A DNA stretch of 64,000 nt from contig MU832018.1 of assembly GCA_029204225.1 (NCBI GenBank), positions 1-64,000 on the forward strand. Direction: 5' to 3'. Positions 13,367-24,539 of this stretch are shown in pieces. The stretch's first letter is position 1. Every line of letters starts with the position of its first letter. This stretch comes from Diphasiastrum complanatum (lineage: Eukaryota; Streptophyta; Lycopodiopsida; Lycopodiales; Lycopodiaceae). The translations under genes were made by a program, and so were the position numbers. The notes below the pieces were generated by a model. The model made no database searches. It was not told where the DNA came from and saw only the letters and a list, made by a program, of their open reading frames with translations.

Positions 13367-13983
13367 TAGCCAGTTGTAGTATAGGCGTTGCGCCGGCGCC
13401 TCAAAGGGCGCTAGGACTTGAGCGGTTTCCCCAACCCGCGATTAAGTCTAACATTCATCCATCATGCACTTACATAAAAGCCAACTTAGAAATGTAACAA
13501 GCTTAACCATTCAGACTTAAGAAAACTGGAATCCCAACCAACCCGAAAGCCAACTCAGAATCCGTCCCCAAAAGGTAACCAAAGGCAAAGACAAGCCACA
13601 CATGGAACTCAAGGCATAGTGGGTCGCCAAACTGACCAAATGGCATAGCGGCAAACCACACGTCGGTGACGTGGACCCTTAGGCGCCGACGACGCAAAAA
13701 GGTTGTAGTAAGGGTCCTTCCACTTGGACCAAAACTTTATTAAATTTGGAAGAGGTTACATTCATACATAGACTGACTGATCTCGAGGCCACCAACACGT
13801 GCTGGGTACTGTGCCTAGCTTGTGCTGGTAGAGGGAGCTGAGACCTGGCGACTGGATTCCTGGCGCTGGTTGAGCTGCCCAAGTTTTTGTCTGCCGGACT
13901 CCCCCCTATAGGTCTGGTGTGATTCGGCGCGCCCCCTCTATCTTGGAATATAGTGCTTTCTGGTAAAGCATGCTTTTCTGGGA
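13367..13983. other. No gene recognised
   Basis: About 0.6 kb of mixed-composition DNA before the large degenerate array. The open frames at 13503-13697 and 13679-14008 carry no recognisable domain. Confidence 0.4.
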
Positions 13984-14703
13984 TTAAGGACCAAGGGCTA
14001 AGGGCCAAGGGCCAAGGGCTAAGGGCTAAGGGCCAAGTGAGAGAAAGAAGATAAGGACCAAGGGGTAAGAGCGAGAGGCCACGAGTTAAGTTTCAATGGC
14101 CAAGGACCACAAGAGAATGACTAAGGGACAAGAGCTAAGGGCCAAGGGAAAATGACCAAGGGCTAAGGGCCAAGAGCTAAGGACCAAGGGTTAAGAGCAA
14201 AGGGCTAAGAGTTAAGGTCCAAAGGCCAAGGTCTAAGGGCTAAGGGATAAGAGCTAAGGGCCAAGGGTCAAAGATAAAGGGCTATGGGCCATGGATTAAA
14301 GGACAAGGATTAAGGACCAAGGGTTAATGGCCAAGAGTCTAAGGGTTAAGGGCCAAGAGAAAAGAGTTAATGGCCAAGGGCCAAGAGAGAGAAACGAGAT
14401 AAGGACCAAGAGTTAAGGGCCTCAAGTTACGTTTTAGTGGCCAAGGGCCAAGGGTTGAGGACTAAGGAACAAGAGCTAAGGGCTAAGGGACAAGCACCAA
14501 GGGCTAAGGTCCAAGGGTTAAGGACGAAGCACTAAGAGTTGAGGTCCAAGGGCCAAGGGCTAGGGACCAAGAGCTAAGGGCTAAGGGATAAGAGAGAAGG
14601 ATCAAGAGTCAAGGTCAAGGGCTAAGGGCCAAGGATTAAGGGCTAAGAGCGAAGGGCTAAGAGTTAAGAGAGGAGATAAGGACCAAGGACTAAGGGCTAA
14701 GGG

Positions 14704-14707
<4 letters not shown>
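13984..14707. repeat. Degenerate GGCTAAG/GGCCAAG short-unit array
   Basis: About 720 bp consist almost wholly of 6-8 base words such as GGGCTAA, GGGCCAA, GGGTTAA and AGGACCAA in irregular order. This is a highly degenerate short tandem array. Some words (GGGTTAA) come close to the plant telomere unit TTTAGGG, but no run of true telomere repeats is present. The array continues after interruptions at 15411-15693 and 15785-15960. Confidence 0.85.

Positions 14708-14795
<88 letters not shown>
14708..14795. repeat. (GA)n microsatellite
   Basis: An uninterrupted AG/GA dinucleotide run of about 44 units inside the degenerate array. The open frames across it are artefacts of the repeat. Confidence 0.98.
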
Positions 14796-14797
<2 letters not shown>

Positions 14798-14835
14798 AAG
14801 AGCGAAGGGCCAAGGTTAAAGGATAAAGGGCTAAG

Positions 14836-15410
14836 AAAGAAAGAAATAAAGCTTTATTAACATCTTTTCCATGCCAAAAGGCGTATAAGACGAAAAGGAG
14901 TACAACATGGAAAATAGAACTCGGACGGAACAATGCCGTCAACAGAAAACTAAATTAAAACATAATTTGGTATGTAAAAAAGCTCATCTTTCACGCAGGA
15001 GAGGAAATAAATGATCGTAGCTCAAAACATCTCTCACATAGGAGAGGGAGAAGAATCTGAAATTTCAAGTTTTGCAATTTTAACCAAGACCGGACGTCCG
15101 TCTCGAAACAGAGCCCGAAAATTGTTGGCCTTAGCATCTACGATAATTTTCTTTTTCTCAGTCCATTGAATGGGCATCAAGTCTTCTTCCATAAAAATAG
15201 TAGATCCCTTCAAGGAACATCTTTTACATAGAACCTTTTGATGAAGCAAAGCATCCTTGAAACGTAGAAACACTATGGTGGATTGGAGCTTACCCACCTA
15301 AGTAGCAGATATGACATCCTCTTTGAGACCAAAGGTGGAATGAATAAATCCATCTGCCTCAACCACGAGGTCCCTACTTGCAACAAAAGCTCCTCTAACT
15401 CTGACATTGA
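14836..15410 (-). pseudogene. LINE-like ORF1 fragment with 3' tail
   Basis: On the minus strand, an open stretch from about 15408 runs to a stop at 15301 and resumes from 15297 to 15034. The second part (87 codons) has the pattern FLRFKDAL...KRCSLKGSTIFMEEDLMP...ADAK-like..FRDGRPVLVK. That resembles the RRM-like nucleic-acid-binding part of L1-type ORF1 proteins, where an input such as a sulphate-charge patch followed by EDL.P and a repeated RDGR element is common. After the stop come about 200 bases ending in AATAAAGCTTTATTTC near 14836, like a polyadenylation region. It interrupts the degenerate array and so is probably an inserted retroposed fragment. The family call is by eye. Confidence 0.35.
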
Positions 15411-15691
15411 GGGCCAAGGGTTAGGGACCGAGGGCTAAGGGATAAGGGATAAGAGCGAAGGATCAAGGGTCAAGGTCAAGGGCTAAGGGCCAAGGGCCAA
15501 GGATTAAGGACCAAAGGTTAAGGGCCAAGGGAGAAGAACCAAGGGCCAACACGAAGGGCCAAGGGGTAAGGGCTAAGAGCGAAGGGCTAAGAGTTAAGAG
15601 AGGAGATAAGGACCAGGAATTAAGAGCACAGGGCCAAGATAGAAGGAACAAAGGCCAAGACGAAAAGGGCCAAGGTTTAAGAATCAAGGGC

Positions 15692-15693
<2 letters not shown>
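15411..15693. repeat. Degenerate GGCTAAG/GGCCAAG array, second block
   Basis: The same word composition as the block at 13984-14707 resumes directly after the inserted fragment. Confidence 0.85.

Positions 15694-15784
<91 letters not shown>
15694..15784. repeat. (GA)n microsatellite
   Basis: A perfect AG/GA run of about 45 units, flanked on both sides by the degenerate array. Confidence 0.98.
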
Positions 15785-15788
<4 letters not shown>

Positions 15789-15960
15789 AAGGACCAATGG
15801 TTAAGAGCGAAGGGCCAAGAGTTAAGTTTTAATGGCCAAGGGCCACAAGTTGAGAACTAAGGGACAAGAGCTAAGGGCAAGGGTTAAGGACTAAGGGTTA
15901 AGAGTGAGGGGCTGATGGCCAAGGGCCAATGACCAAGGGTTAAGGACTAAGGGCTAAGCT
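15785..15960. repeat. Degenerate GGCTAAG/GGCCAAG array, third block
   Basis: The array ends near 15960, where copia-derived sequence begins. Confidence 0.8.
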
Positions 15961-16110
15961 GAAGAAACTTGAAGTTTCGACCCACAAACCATTGCTAGCT
16001 TATGAACAACAAACCATAACCATCGAAGCCACTATCAAAGCTGCATCACATACAAGCAACAAAGATAACGAAGGCTGACAATATGCAAACCACAACGTCT
16101 GGGTAATAAA

Positions 16111-16570
16111 CAAAATACGGACCAGATGGTAATGTATCAAAATACAAGGCCAAACTAGTTGCAAAGGGATTCTCACAAAGACTACACTAATATCTTTTCT
16201 CCTATGGTCAAACATACATCATTATGCATATTGTTTGCATATGTAGTAGCCTACAATCTAAAAATCCATATTATAGACGAGAAGAAATATTTCTACATGG
16301 AGATCTGAAGGAAGAAATCTACATGGACCAACCACTAGGTTTTACTTGCGAGCCATTTACTGACTATGCCTGCAGGATGCGCAAGAGCATCTACGGATTG
16401 AAACAATTCGCCAGGCAGTGGTACAAGAAGAAGGATCACACACTTAGCTCCTTAGGTTTCCAGCCTCTAATTGCCAATTATAACATCTATGTAAAGATCA
16501 TAGATGTTGAAATTATTATCATTGGTGTCTACATTGACGACACCTTGAGGCCTGTCGATTGGTGCATTGC
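16111..16570 (+). pseudogene. Ty1/copia reverse transcriptase fragment
   Basis: Conserved copia RT blocks appear in order. KYGPDGNVSKYKARLVAKGF is at about 16116-16180, ending in a stop. After a frame change come FLHGDLKEEIYMDQPLGF (about 16290), KSIYGLKQFARQWYKK (about 16386) and a YVDD-box equivalent reading GVYIDDTL (about 16528). The similarity stops there; the frame runs on to 16661 in unrelated sequence. The stop, frame change and truncation at both ends make it a dead fragment. The usual 'MDVKTAFLHG' block has lost its first half, including the first catalytic Asp. Confidence 0.85.
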
Positions 16571-16731
16571 CAAATGGGTGAGCAAGGGCCCCACGATAGT
16601 CTACTTCTTTGGATATGACACTTTGGTGGTTGATGGAGATGTCTTTGAGGGTCCTTCTTAATCCTCAAGCTTTGTTAAAGACTTCTTGAATGTTGATCCT
16701 TTTTGTTACTTGAATTATTTCTTGCTATGGT

Positions 16732-16732
<1 letters not shown>

Positions 16733-16786
<54 letters not shown>
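16733..16786. repeat. (GA)n microsatellite
   Basis: A perfect run of 27 units. It is preceded at about 16697-16730 by TTTTTGTTACTTGAATTATT and TCTTGCTATGG, a flank that recurs before the array at 17583. Confidence 0.98.
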
Positions 16787-17268
<482 letters not shown>

Positions 17269-17375
17269 CCACAAGTTGTGATTGTTGCATCTTAGAAGCT
17301 ACTCTATATCCTAGCAAAGTTGTGATGGAAAAATGGACTCTTAACCATGGTCTTTACAAATTTTGGTATCATATT

Positions 17376-17458
17376 GATTCTTGTCTATGTTGGCAATATT
17401 TTTGAATTTTTGTGAAAACTATGATTCTTGTCTATGTTGGCAATATTTTTGAATTTTG
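17376..17458. repeat. Direct repeat of a 36-bp phrase
   Basis: GATTCTTGTCTATGTTGGCA followed by ATATTTTTGAATTTT occurs at 17376-17411 and again at 17423-17458. Confidence 0.85.
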
Positions 17459-17579
17459 GTATGGCATCCCCAGATGCTATCCACTTTTCACTTTTTACTT
17501 TTTTCCTATGTTTTTATTTTTTCATATATTTTTGAATGACCTTTTTTTGTTACTTGAATTATTTCTTGCTATGGCCTCA

Positions 17580-17705
<126 letters not shown>

Positions 17706-17877
17706 GAGCCTCACTATATTGGCATCATTTTCCTGCACAAGAGGAACTACATAGGCTAAAGTAGCTAACCCATTGTCCTGAAACTGTGTTTTGGTTTCAG
17801 GACTCTTCATGAAATAGAGTCTCGTTCCTGCTTTGGTGAATACCGTGTCTTTCCAGCTGGTCTTAAAATCTTCGATG

Positions 17878-18250
17878 TAATGATCTATTTTAAAAATGGC
17901 AAAAAACTTTTGCCCTACCACAACGATCTAGCAGGGCAAAAACAAATGCCTTCCAACAGATCGTTGGCAGGGCAAAATTCTTTTGCCGTTTTTAAAATAG
18001 ATAGCCAATGTCCATGGCAAAAAACTTACTGCCCTAACAGAACGCAAGAAAGAGAGAAAACTAGCAAAAAAAATTTGCCCTGCCAGATCATTGGTAGGGC
18101 AAAAACGTTTTGCCATTTTTTCTCTTTCATCTGGTCTATTAGGGCAAAAAGTTTTTTTGCCATGGATGATGGCTATCTATTTTAAAAATGGTAAAAATTT
18201 TTGCCCTGTTAGATCACTGGCAAGGCAAATTTTTTTGCCATTTTTTAGCG
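17878..18250. repeat. Cluster of inverted-repeat (hairpin) units
   Basis: The phrase GATCTATTTTAAAAATGGCA, leading into AAAAACTTTTGCCCT, and its complement (TTTTGCC.TTTTTAAAATAGAT) alternate several times. Between the arms lie variants of CAGATCATTGGCAGGGCAAAA. Arms are visible near 17880, 17965-18003, 18075-18120 and 18170-18245. There is no open frame of interest. It looks like a foldback or MITE-type repeat that multiplied locally, but I could not find a target duplication. Confidence 0.7.
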
Positions 18251-18960
18251 TTCAAAGCTAGATGACATATGTTGTTGGTGATGGAACTTGGGTGTCTATA
18301 GGTAGATGGCTTGGTAGGCTGGGTCTTGGCGCGGTGAGAGGTTTAACACTTCTCCCATATGATATTGTCATTTAAGGTTTAGGATCCAAAGCTCCAACAA
18401 AGTCATGAATAAGGATATGTATGGATGCATATTTGAGATTTATGTGTACTCGGGTGGGTTTTGTCCTACTAAGTGGCAGACACTAATTTGAAACTAGCAA
18501 CAATTGAGCATCGTTTGATGCTAACTACTCCATGCTATAAGCCGGTCTTTCATAAGGGAGTTCAAGGAATTCATTCCGTATTGTTATGTGCTTAAGGTTT
18601 ATGTTTCTAGCATGGGCTTTCATATTGATAAATCCAAATCTTAGTCAAAAACTGCTAATTCTTGTAACTGCTACATCATAGTTTCATAGTATAAGAAAAG
18701 TTGTCTCATTGTTGTTTTGAATGTGACAAGAACTTTTTGATCTTTTCTGACACAGCATGGTTTTGATAAGATTGCGAGCCAGAGTACCGCTTCTAGCGAC
18801 AAGTATGAACACAATAGAAGAACAAATGGTTGAGGCAGTATCGACCATTGAAGTCGTATCGACCGATGAGGTAATATTGCCATTCTATTAGCAATTCAAT
18901 ACATACTCAATAAATTATTTTAAATGCATCACTTGCTCCGTTGTTGTTCATGTGTAGATG
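18251..18960. other. No gene recognised
   Basis: About 0.7 kb of AT-rich sequence before the exon-like stretches. No conserved motif was seen. Confidence 0.4.
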
Positions 18961-19405
18961 GTTGATTAGTTAGAACCAAAAATCATGAATGGCCAATTGA
19001 ATATGGATGCAAAAGCTAAAGTTGAAGAGACACAAAATTCCATCTCTATTAACACTATGAAAATAACAGATTCAGATGTTGCTAATGATATTGAGAATAA
19101 GGTTGACTTCACACTATCCATGGCCACTTCTTCGGGGCAAAGAAGGATCACATGAAGGTGCTATGGGATCCAATATGGGATCATTTGAGTGCAGAGTTTG
19201 ATGAGACGGTTTCACGTGATCCATCTTAGACTGACATGCAGCGACGCATGTTTACCTGTTGGGATGGTAACCATCATGTTGTTGGATGGATGGAGGCCAT
19301 CAATGAAGAGTTTTTTTGCGACAAGAGCAAACATGTGCTTGTGCAAGCAAACTTTATCCAGCCTGATGCTAAAAGTGGCATGGAATTATTGGCATCCATG
19401 AATTA
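18961..19405 (+). pseudogene. Exon-like coding stretch, unrecognised protein
   Basis: From about 18973 a plus-strand frame of some 60 codons reads EPKIMNGQLNMDAKAKVEET and onward, to a stop at about 19153. One base away in frame, translation resumes at 19152 as MKVLWDPIWDHLSAEFDET, passes one TAG at about 19227, and continues with TDMQRRMFTCWDGNHHVVGW and MEAINEEFF to a stop near 19405. The amino-acid make-up and the steady charge pattern look protein-coding, and the two parts follow each other logically across a frame change. DGNHH recalls the DGNHR motif of ParB/sulfiredoxin-like folds, but this is a weak hint. The frame change and stop suggest a decayed gene. I do not recognise the protein. 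Confidence 0.4.
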
Positions 19406-19867
19406 GGTGAACAGGTTGTTATGTTTTTTGGGGCTCTGTTTTCATGCTGCTCAATTTTTTTTCAATGTTGCATTGATTGATATTTTTGTGTTAGTGGTAG
19501 ATTGAATGAGGTCGGGATTGTTTAAATCGAGCTGGGAAATCAGTTGTTTAGTTTGAGGCATCTTTGCGAGTGTTCCACAAAATAGTTCAAACTTAAATTC
19601 ACAAGAAGTGAGGTGGTTGAAGTAGACAGAATAAGATCCATAGAAATGAAACATGGAAATATTATGTGGTATCCACTTACTAGATACATGCTCACTCATG
19701 TCCTATTTGAGGTTGGGCACTTATGCACTGGTTTAGGTGCTTTGTCATTCTTATGAATTTCTACTATGTGCAGCTATACCTTTGCAATATGTGTTGAGCT
19801 ATCATGTGTATGACACATTATGTACTTGACACACAATCAATTTCTAAAATTCCTGTGGTTTGTTATA

Positions 19868-20240
19868 GAGTGACATAAATAGAGAGCTTGATGAATCAAG
19901 AGCCAAGTTTAAAGCAGGTTTGGAAAAGGCACATAAAACAGTCAAAGATGTCATGTCTGCAATCCACCTACATTGGACCAACAAGATGGGCAAAATGTTG
20001 GGCGTGGTGAATTCGACATTGGGCTTGGAGTGGTTTGAGTTGATCACAAGCACCAAAAGAACTAGCATGGGAATAAACATTGGGCTAGAGAAGTTGCGTC
20101 ATCTACGATGCTCAATAGTTTCGAGTGACAAAAAATGCAAATGGCTTAACTGGTGTACGGGGCCAACGAGTGGCCAATTTGGGATTCCGAAAAAGATTTT
20201 AGAGTGTGGGTGGCAAAGGAAATGTGGCGAAAAGTGAGAA
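19868..20240 (+). pseudogene. Second exon-like stretch, same unknown gene?
   Basis: A good acceptor (TTTGTTATAG, ending about 19868) precedes an open frame reading SDINRELDESRAKFKAGLEK and then AHKTVKDVMSAIHLHWTNK. It stays open to a TGA near 20237. The first 80 codons are helix-rich and charged; the last 30 look less coding. Orientation, spacing (460 bp) and the intron-like gap after 19405 fit it being a downstream exon of the stretch at 18961. No domain was recognised. Confidence 0.35.
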
Positions 20241-20599
20241 AAAATTTTACAATAAGGTTGAGCGGCAACGGGAAAAAAAGGAGGAGGTATATGCACAAGG
20301 GAATAAACAAAAAGAGAAGAAGAGGGAAATGAGGTAATGGTAAAAAATTCAATCTTGTGAAAAAATAATGATGGCACAAAGGCTGGCTACAAAAAAGAGT
20401 GGAGGACTTCCGAAAACATCGCAAAAATAGCCGAAATCCTTAACCTGGATAAATCCAGTAAGGACGACAAAAACAAAAATATTTTTATCGACCTCCGATG
20501 CAATTTGATCAATATGACATCAGAATTAGAGAGGGGAAAGCCGAAAATGGTAGAGAAAAACAATAAAAAAACTAATCTAATCAAATACTGAAAAGTAAG

Positions 20600-21112
20600 A
20601 GGTAAATTATTGTCTAGAGCGGTGAAACCCTCTAGAATGGCCTTGAACTCCTTCTTGAGGGTTCTTAACTGGCCTGCTACTGCCTGGAGCACTTGCTCGT
20701 CTTCTTGGAGCATGGCACTTAGGGTTGCTAGCTCGGCATACTTGGAGTGGAGCTCAACGTCATGAAGTTTTTGTTGATCTTGGTATGTCTGCAACACGCG
20801 GCCAGAGTGGTCCTTGTAATATTCGGCACGCTTCCTCTGCAACTTTTGAGCGGCCGGCGATTCATCTTTTGCCATGGCTATCATTTGGTCTAGGACAGCC
20901 TGGAAGGCCTGCACTTGCTAGTCTGCTTATTGGACTTTCAATTCCAAGGCCTCTTGTTGAGTCTTGAAATTGGCCTGGGCCCGCTGCTTCTCTGTCTGCT
21001 CTTTTGATATATTGCGTTCTAGTTGGCAGACATAATCCTTGAGCGATCTCTCTGAAGCTCGGAGAGATTCACGTTCTTGCTCCAGCATGGTCTGTTTTAG
21101 GACGAGGTGTTG
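20600..21112 (-). pseudogene. Coiled-coil protein fragment with stops
   Basis: Read on the minus strand from about 21112, a frame of long helical heptads begins MLEQERESLRASERSLKDY. It meets two stops near 20920-20930 and then continues in frame from 20914 (MQAFQAVLDQMIAMAKDESP...), down to about 20600. It is rich in Gln, Glu, Lys and Leu, as in long coiled coils. No known family was recognised; a gag-like or structural protein of an old element is possible. It ends abruptly about 20 bases before the LTR at 21133. The frame continuing to 20387 after 20600 is hydrophobic and unlike the rest, so I exclude it. Confidence 0.45.
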
Positions 21113-21132
21113 GCAGTCAGATTGATAAGTTT

Positions 21133-21379
21133 AGTTAAGAAAACACAGTTTAAACACCCGACCAAACAATCACCACAACACAACGTCAAGTGCAACAAGA
21201 ACACAGAATTACTCATCTCAAACTGTATATTCAACTCCTAAGTAAGTACAAAGATAAGTTGCTTAAAACCACTCATAGGGCTTGTAAAAGAAAGATGGCC
21301 CGATAACTCTAGAACCAAGCACACGTGGTGCCGTCGAAATAAGAAAGCACTATATAAGTTGATCATTGCTATTTTAACT
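21133..21379 (-). repeat. 3' LTR of the 5.9-kb copia element
   Basis: A 247-bp direct repeat of 26781-27028. Its ends form a perfect 6-bp inverted pair AGTTAA/TTAACT. It contains ACACGTGGTG and TATATAAG-like sequence near 21350, a possible core promoter when read in the element's direction. Confidence 0.92.
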
Positions 21380-21468
21380 CTCTCCCTCAATGATCAACGT
21401 CTCTTTTTTTTTGAGTTTACTCTATTCATGGAACATACCTCCATGATAGTATTACAAGTAAAGGCTTT

Positions 21469-22605
21469 TTACATAACCAGATCTAAGCCAAGTTTGGTTC
21501 TAAAAGTCTCAAACTTTTCTTTACTTAAAGCTTTCGTAAATATATCAGCAACTTGTAATAACGTAGAACAATGTACAATAGTTATATCTTCAGATTGTAA
21601 CTTTTCACACACAAAGTGATATTTTACTTCAATATGTTTTGTCCTTGCATGAAAGATAGGATTTTTAGCCAATTGTATTCCACTTTGACTATCACAAGAA
21701 ATAACAGTGGGATTTACCTGCTTCATGCCAATTTCACATAACAACTTACGTAGCCAAACAGCTTCCTGGGTAGCAGAACTCAATGCTTTATATTCGGCTT
21801 CTATGGAAGAAAGAGAAATAGTATCTTGCTTCTTGCTAGACCATGAAAAACAACCGCTACCAAAATTGAAGGCATAACCTGTTGTTGACTTTCTATCATC
21901 TATACTTCCTGCCCAATCAGCGTCAACATAACCTTGCAACTTAGGTAGAACACTTTGTCTTTTGTAGATTAGACCAAGGTTAGGTGTGCCTTTCACATAC
22001 CTCAAAATTCCTTTTGCAGCTTTCCAATGGTCCATAGTGGGTGATGACATGAATTGGCTAATCAAACTTACAGCATAGCAGATATCAGGTTGTGTAGTCA
22101 TAAGATATATCAAACTCTCAACTAGCTGACGAAATAGTGTAGCATCAACATGTGCACTATCATCAATACGAGATAATTTCTTACCAGCTTCGCAAGGGGT
22201 GATGGAAGGTTTGCACTCTGTCATGTGAAATCTCTCCAATATCTCGCCCACATACTTGTTTTGACATAACCTGATATCACTGCTAGTTTGCCATACTTCG
22301 ACACCCAAGCAATAGTGCATAAGATCTAAATCTGTCATCCCAAACTGCTTGCATAAGTTGGCTTTGATAGAACGAGTGAGGTTCTCATCATTGCCCGTGA
22401 TAATGATATCCTCAACGTAAAGTACAATCAAGGCAATGTTGTCATCATTTATAAGAACAAAAAGGTTTGGATCTGAATTTGTTCTTACAAACCCATGAGA
22501 AAGAAAGTAACTGTCAATGCGTCCATACCATGTGCGTGGTGCTTGCTTAAGGCCATAAAGTGCTTTATGTAGTTTACATACCTTCTGTTCTTGCCCTTTT
22601 GCCAT
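21469..22605 (-). pseudogene. copia pol: RT C-terminal half and RNase H
   Basis: A 378-codon frame. It opens with KLHKALYGLKQAPRTWY (RT), continues through an active-site box reading LYVEDIIITG (the family has YVDD, so one catalytic Asp is Glu), and LGVEVW. It ends with RNase H: DADWAGSIDDRKSTTGY, LSSIEAEYKAL and SCDSQSGIQLAKN, carrying the acidic residues. The stop is at 21469. It is split from the RT N-terminal half by an in-frame TAG at about 22616. Confidence 0.95.
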
Positions 22606-22611
22606 GAAGCC

Positions 22612-23262
22612 CTACGGTTGGACCGTGTAAACTTCTTCCTCTAAGTCACCATTCAAAAATGCAGACTTCACATCCATTTGATGGATCTTCCACCCAAAAT
22701 GAGATGCTAAGGCAATGATAAGGCGTAGTGTAGTCCACTTAGCCACTAGAGCAAATGTCTCTTTATAGTCAATTCCTTTGCTTTGCTCATAACCCTTCAC
22801 TACTAGGCGGGCCTTATACTTTGCCATTGTGCCATCCGCATGAAACTTTGTTCTAAACACCCATTTGTTGTCAATGGGTTTCTTTCCAAGTGGTAAATCA
22901 ACCAACTCCCATGTATCATGCTTGTGGATGGATTCTATCTCTTCTTCCATTGCTCTTTGCCACTCTTTGTGATCTTTTGCCTCATCAAAGGTTGATGGCT
23001 CTCGACACTTCAAAATGTCAGTCATTAGGGCATAGTTCACATGATAACGATTGGGAGACTTCCTTTCCCGCGTTGATCTTCTCACTTCGCCTTGTGTGCT
23101 AGATCCTGTTTGATTAAGCTTTACGTCCTTCATGATCTTTTCATACCATTTTGGTATCTTAGATTCAGGTGATACACTACGTGGAGAGTATGTATCCCAA
23201 GGAGTGTCTAAGTAATGTCTCTTACTTCTAACCGGTTTCTCCTTTATTTCTCCTATTGGCAA
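22612..23262 (-). pseudogene. copia pol: integrase tail and RT N-terminal half
   Basis: After a spacer with RRSTRERKSPNRY (typical of the integrase-RT linker) come EEIESIHKHDTWELVDLP, GKKPIDNKWVFRTKFHADG and KYKARLVVKGYEQSKGIDY. Next is QMDVKSAFLNGDLEEEVY, which holds the first catalytic RT Asp. The frame ends VQP-stop, where the intact family has QPEGF. Confidence 0.93.
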
Positions 23263-23313
23263 GTACCTCCCCCTAGGCTCTTGAGTAGGTGGTGTCCTTT
23301 CAAACTCATCCTC

Positions 23314-24495
23314 TCAACTCTCGTCTTCACGTGCATCATCTTGTGGAGCATCTTTTTCATCTTCTTCCTCCAGAATTGTGGGAAGTCTTTTGATGCTTTC
23401 ACCACTTGCATGGTCTTCATCTTCATACCTATGTGTTTCATCAAAGATCACATCTTTGCTAATGTGAATCTTATTTATTATAGGATCAAAACACCTGTAA
23501 GCTTTCATCCTTTCATCATAATCAATGAAGATACACTTGATTGCTTTGGCATCAAGTTTCTTTCACTCCTCCTTTGGCACATGTACATAGGCCTTACATC
23601 CAATGACACGAAACTTGTCGATTTTTGGCTTTATTCTAGTAAATGCTTCTTCGGGAGTCACATTTGGAATCGCAACTGTAGGGCTCCTGTTTTGCAAGAA
23701 TGTTGTCGCACTGCATGCTTCCGACCAAAGTGAATCGATCAAGCCCATTTGCTTCATCATGGAGCGTGCATTCTCCATAATAGTCATGTTTTTCCTTTCA
23801 GCTACACCATTACTATGCGGCATGTGTGACTATGTGAATTGTCTTTTGATGCCGTGTTCTTTGCAAAAATCTTCAAAATCATCAGATTTGTATTCGCCCC
23901 CTCTATCAGATCATAGCACTTTGATGCGTGCATCCAATTGGTTCTCTACCAAAGTCTTGAACTCCTTGAAGCGAGCAAAAGCGTCAGATTTCTTCTTCAA
24001 GAAATAAATCCATGTCCTCCTAGAGTAATCATCTATAAAAGTCATAAAATAATATGCTTTCCCCAATGACATGGTCTTCATTGGGCCGCACAGGTTGCTG
24101 TGAATGAGTTCCAGCGGTTTCTTAGCTCTTGCAGCTCCACCTTTCTTGAATATCTCCCTGTGATGCTTTCCCATGATGCATCCTTCACATATTGCATGAT
24201 GATCATCCTGCAATGCCGGTAACCCTATTACTATCTTCAGCTTTGACATCAATCTCAAGCTCCCATAGTTCAAATGACCAAGTCTTCTGTGCCACAACTC
24301 GGATTGAGATGCTGTTGAGATAGCCAAACCATATTCACCTGGTTCTGCAGCATCCAATTTATAAAGGCCACAGTTACTATCTCTATAACCCTTCGCCACC
24401 ACTTTATGGTTGTGGTTCATGTCCTTCATAAGGCATCCATCCTTGACAAATTCAACTTTAAGATGTTGATTTGCCATTACACCAATAGAAAGCAA
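23314..24495 (-). pseudogene. copia pol: GAG-pre-integrase and integrase, broken
   Basis: The HHCC zinc-binding part is visible as LWHRRLGHLNYGSL...CEGCIMGKHH. The first integrase block reads LIHSNLCGPM, with Asn in place of the family's catalytic Asp. After a TGA near 23910, SDRGGEYKSDDFEDFC gives the second Asp, and after another stop NGVAERKNMTIMENARSM gives the Glu (about 23790). Frame changes at about 23560 and 23500 follow. The domain order is normal for copia. At least two stops, several frame changes and the Asp-to-Asn change make it dead. Confidence 0.92.
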
Positions 24496-24539
24496 ACTCT
24501 TTTTGAGTCCAATAACATAAAGTACATTAGGGATGTTTT

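Noticed and set aside
14602-14942. Open frames of Leu-Ser repeats across GA arrays (also at 15463, 16675, 17412 and 17577)
   Set aside because: They only reflect the stop-free dinucleotide repeat; no start context or domain.
13984-15960. Interstitial telomere array
   Set aside because: No consecutive TTTAGGG or CCCTAAA units; only isolated words are similar.
20099-20424. Two overlapping minus-strand frames rich in Phe, Ser and Pro
   Set aside because: Translation of an A/G-rich tract on the other strand; no domain.
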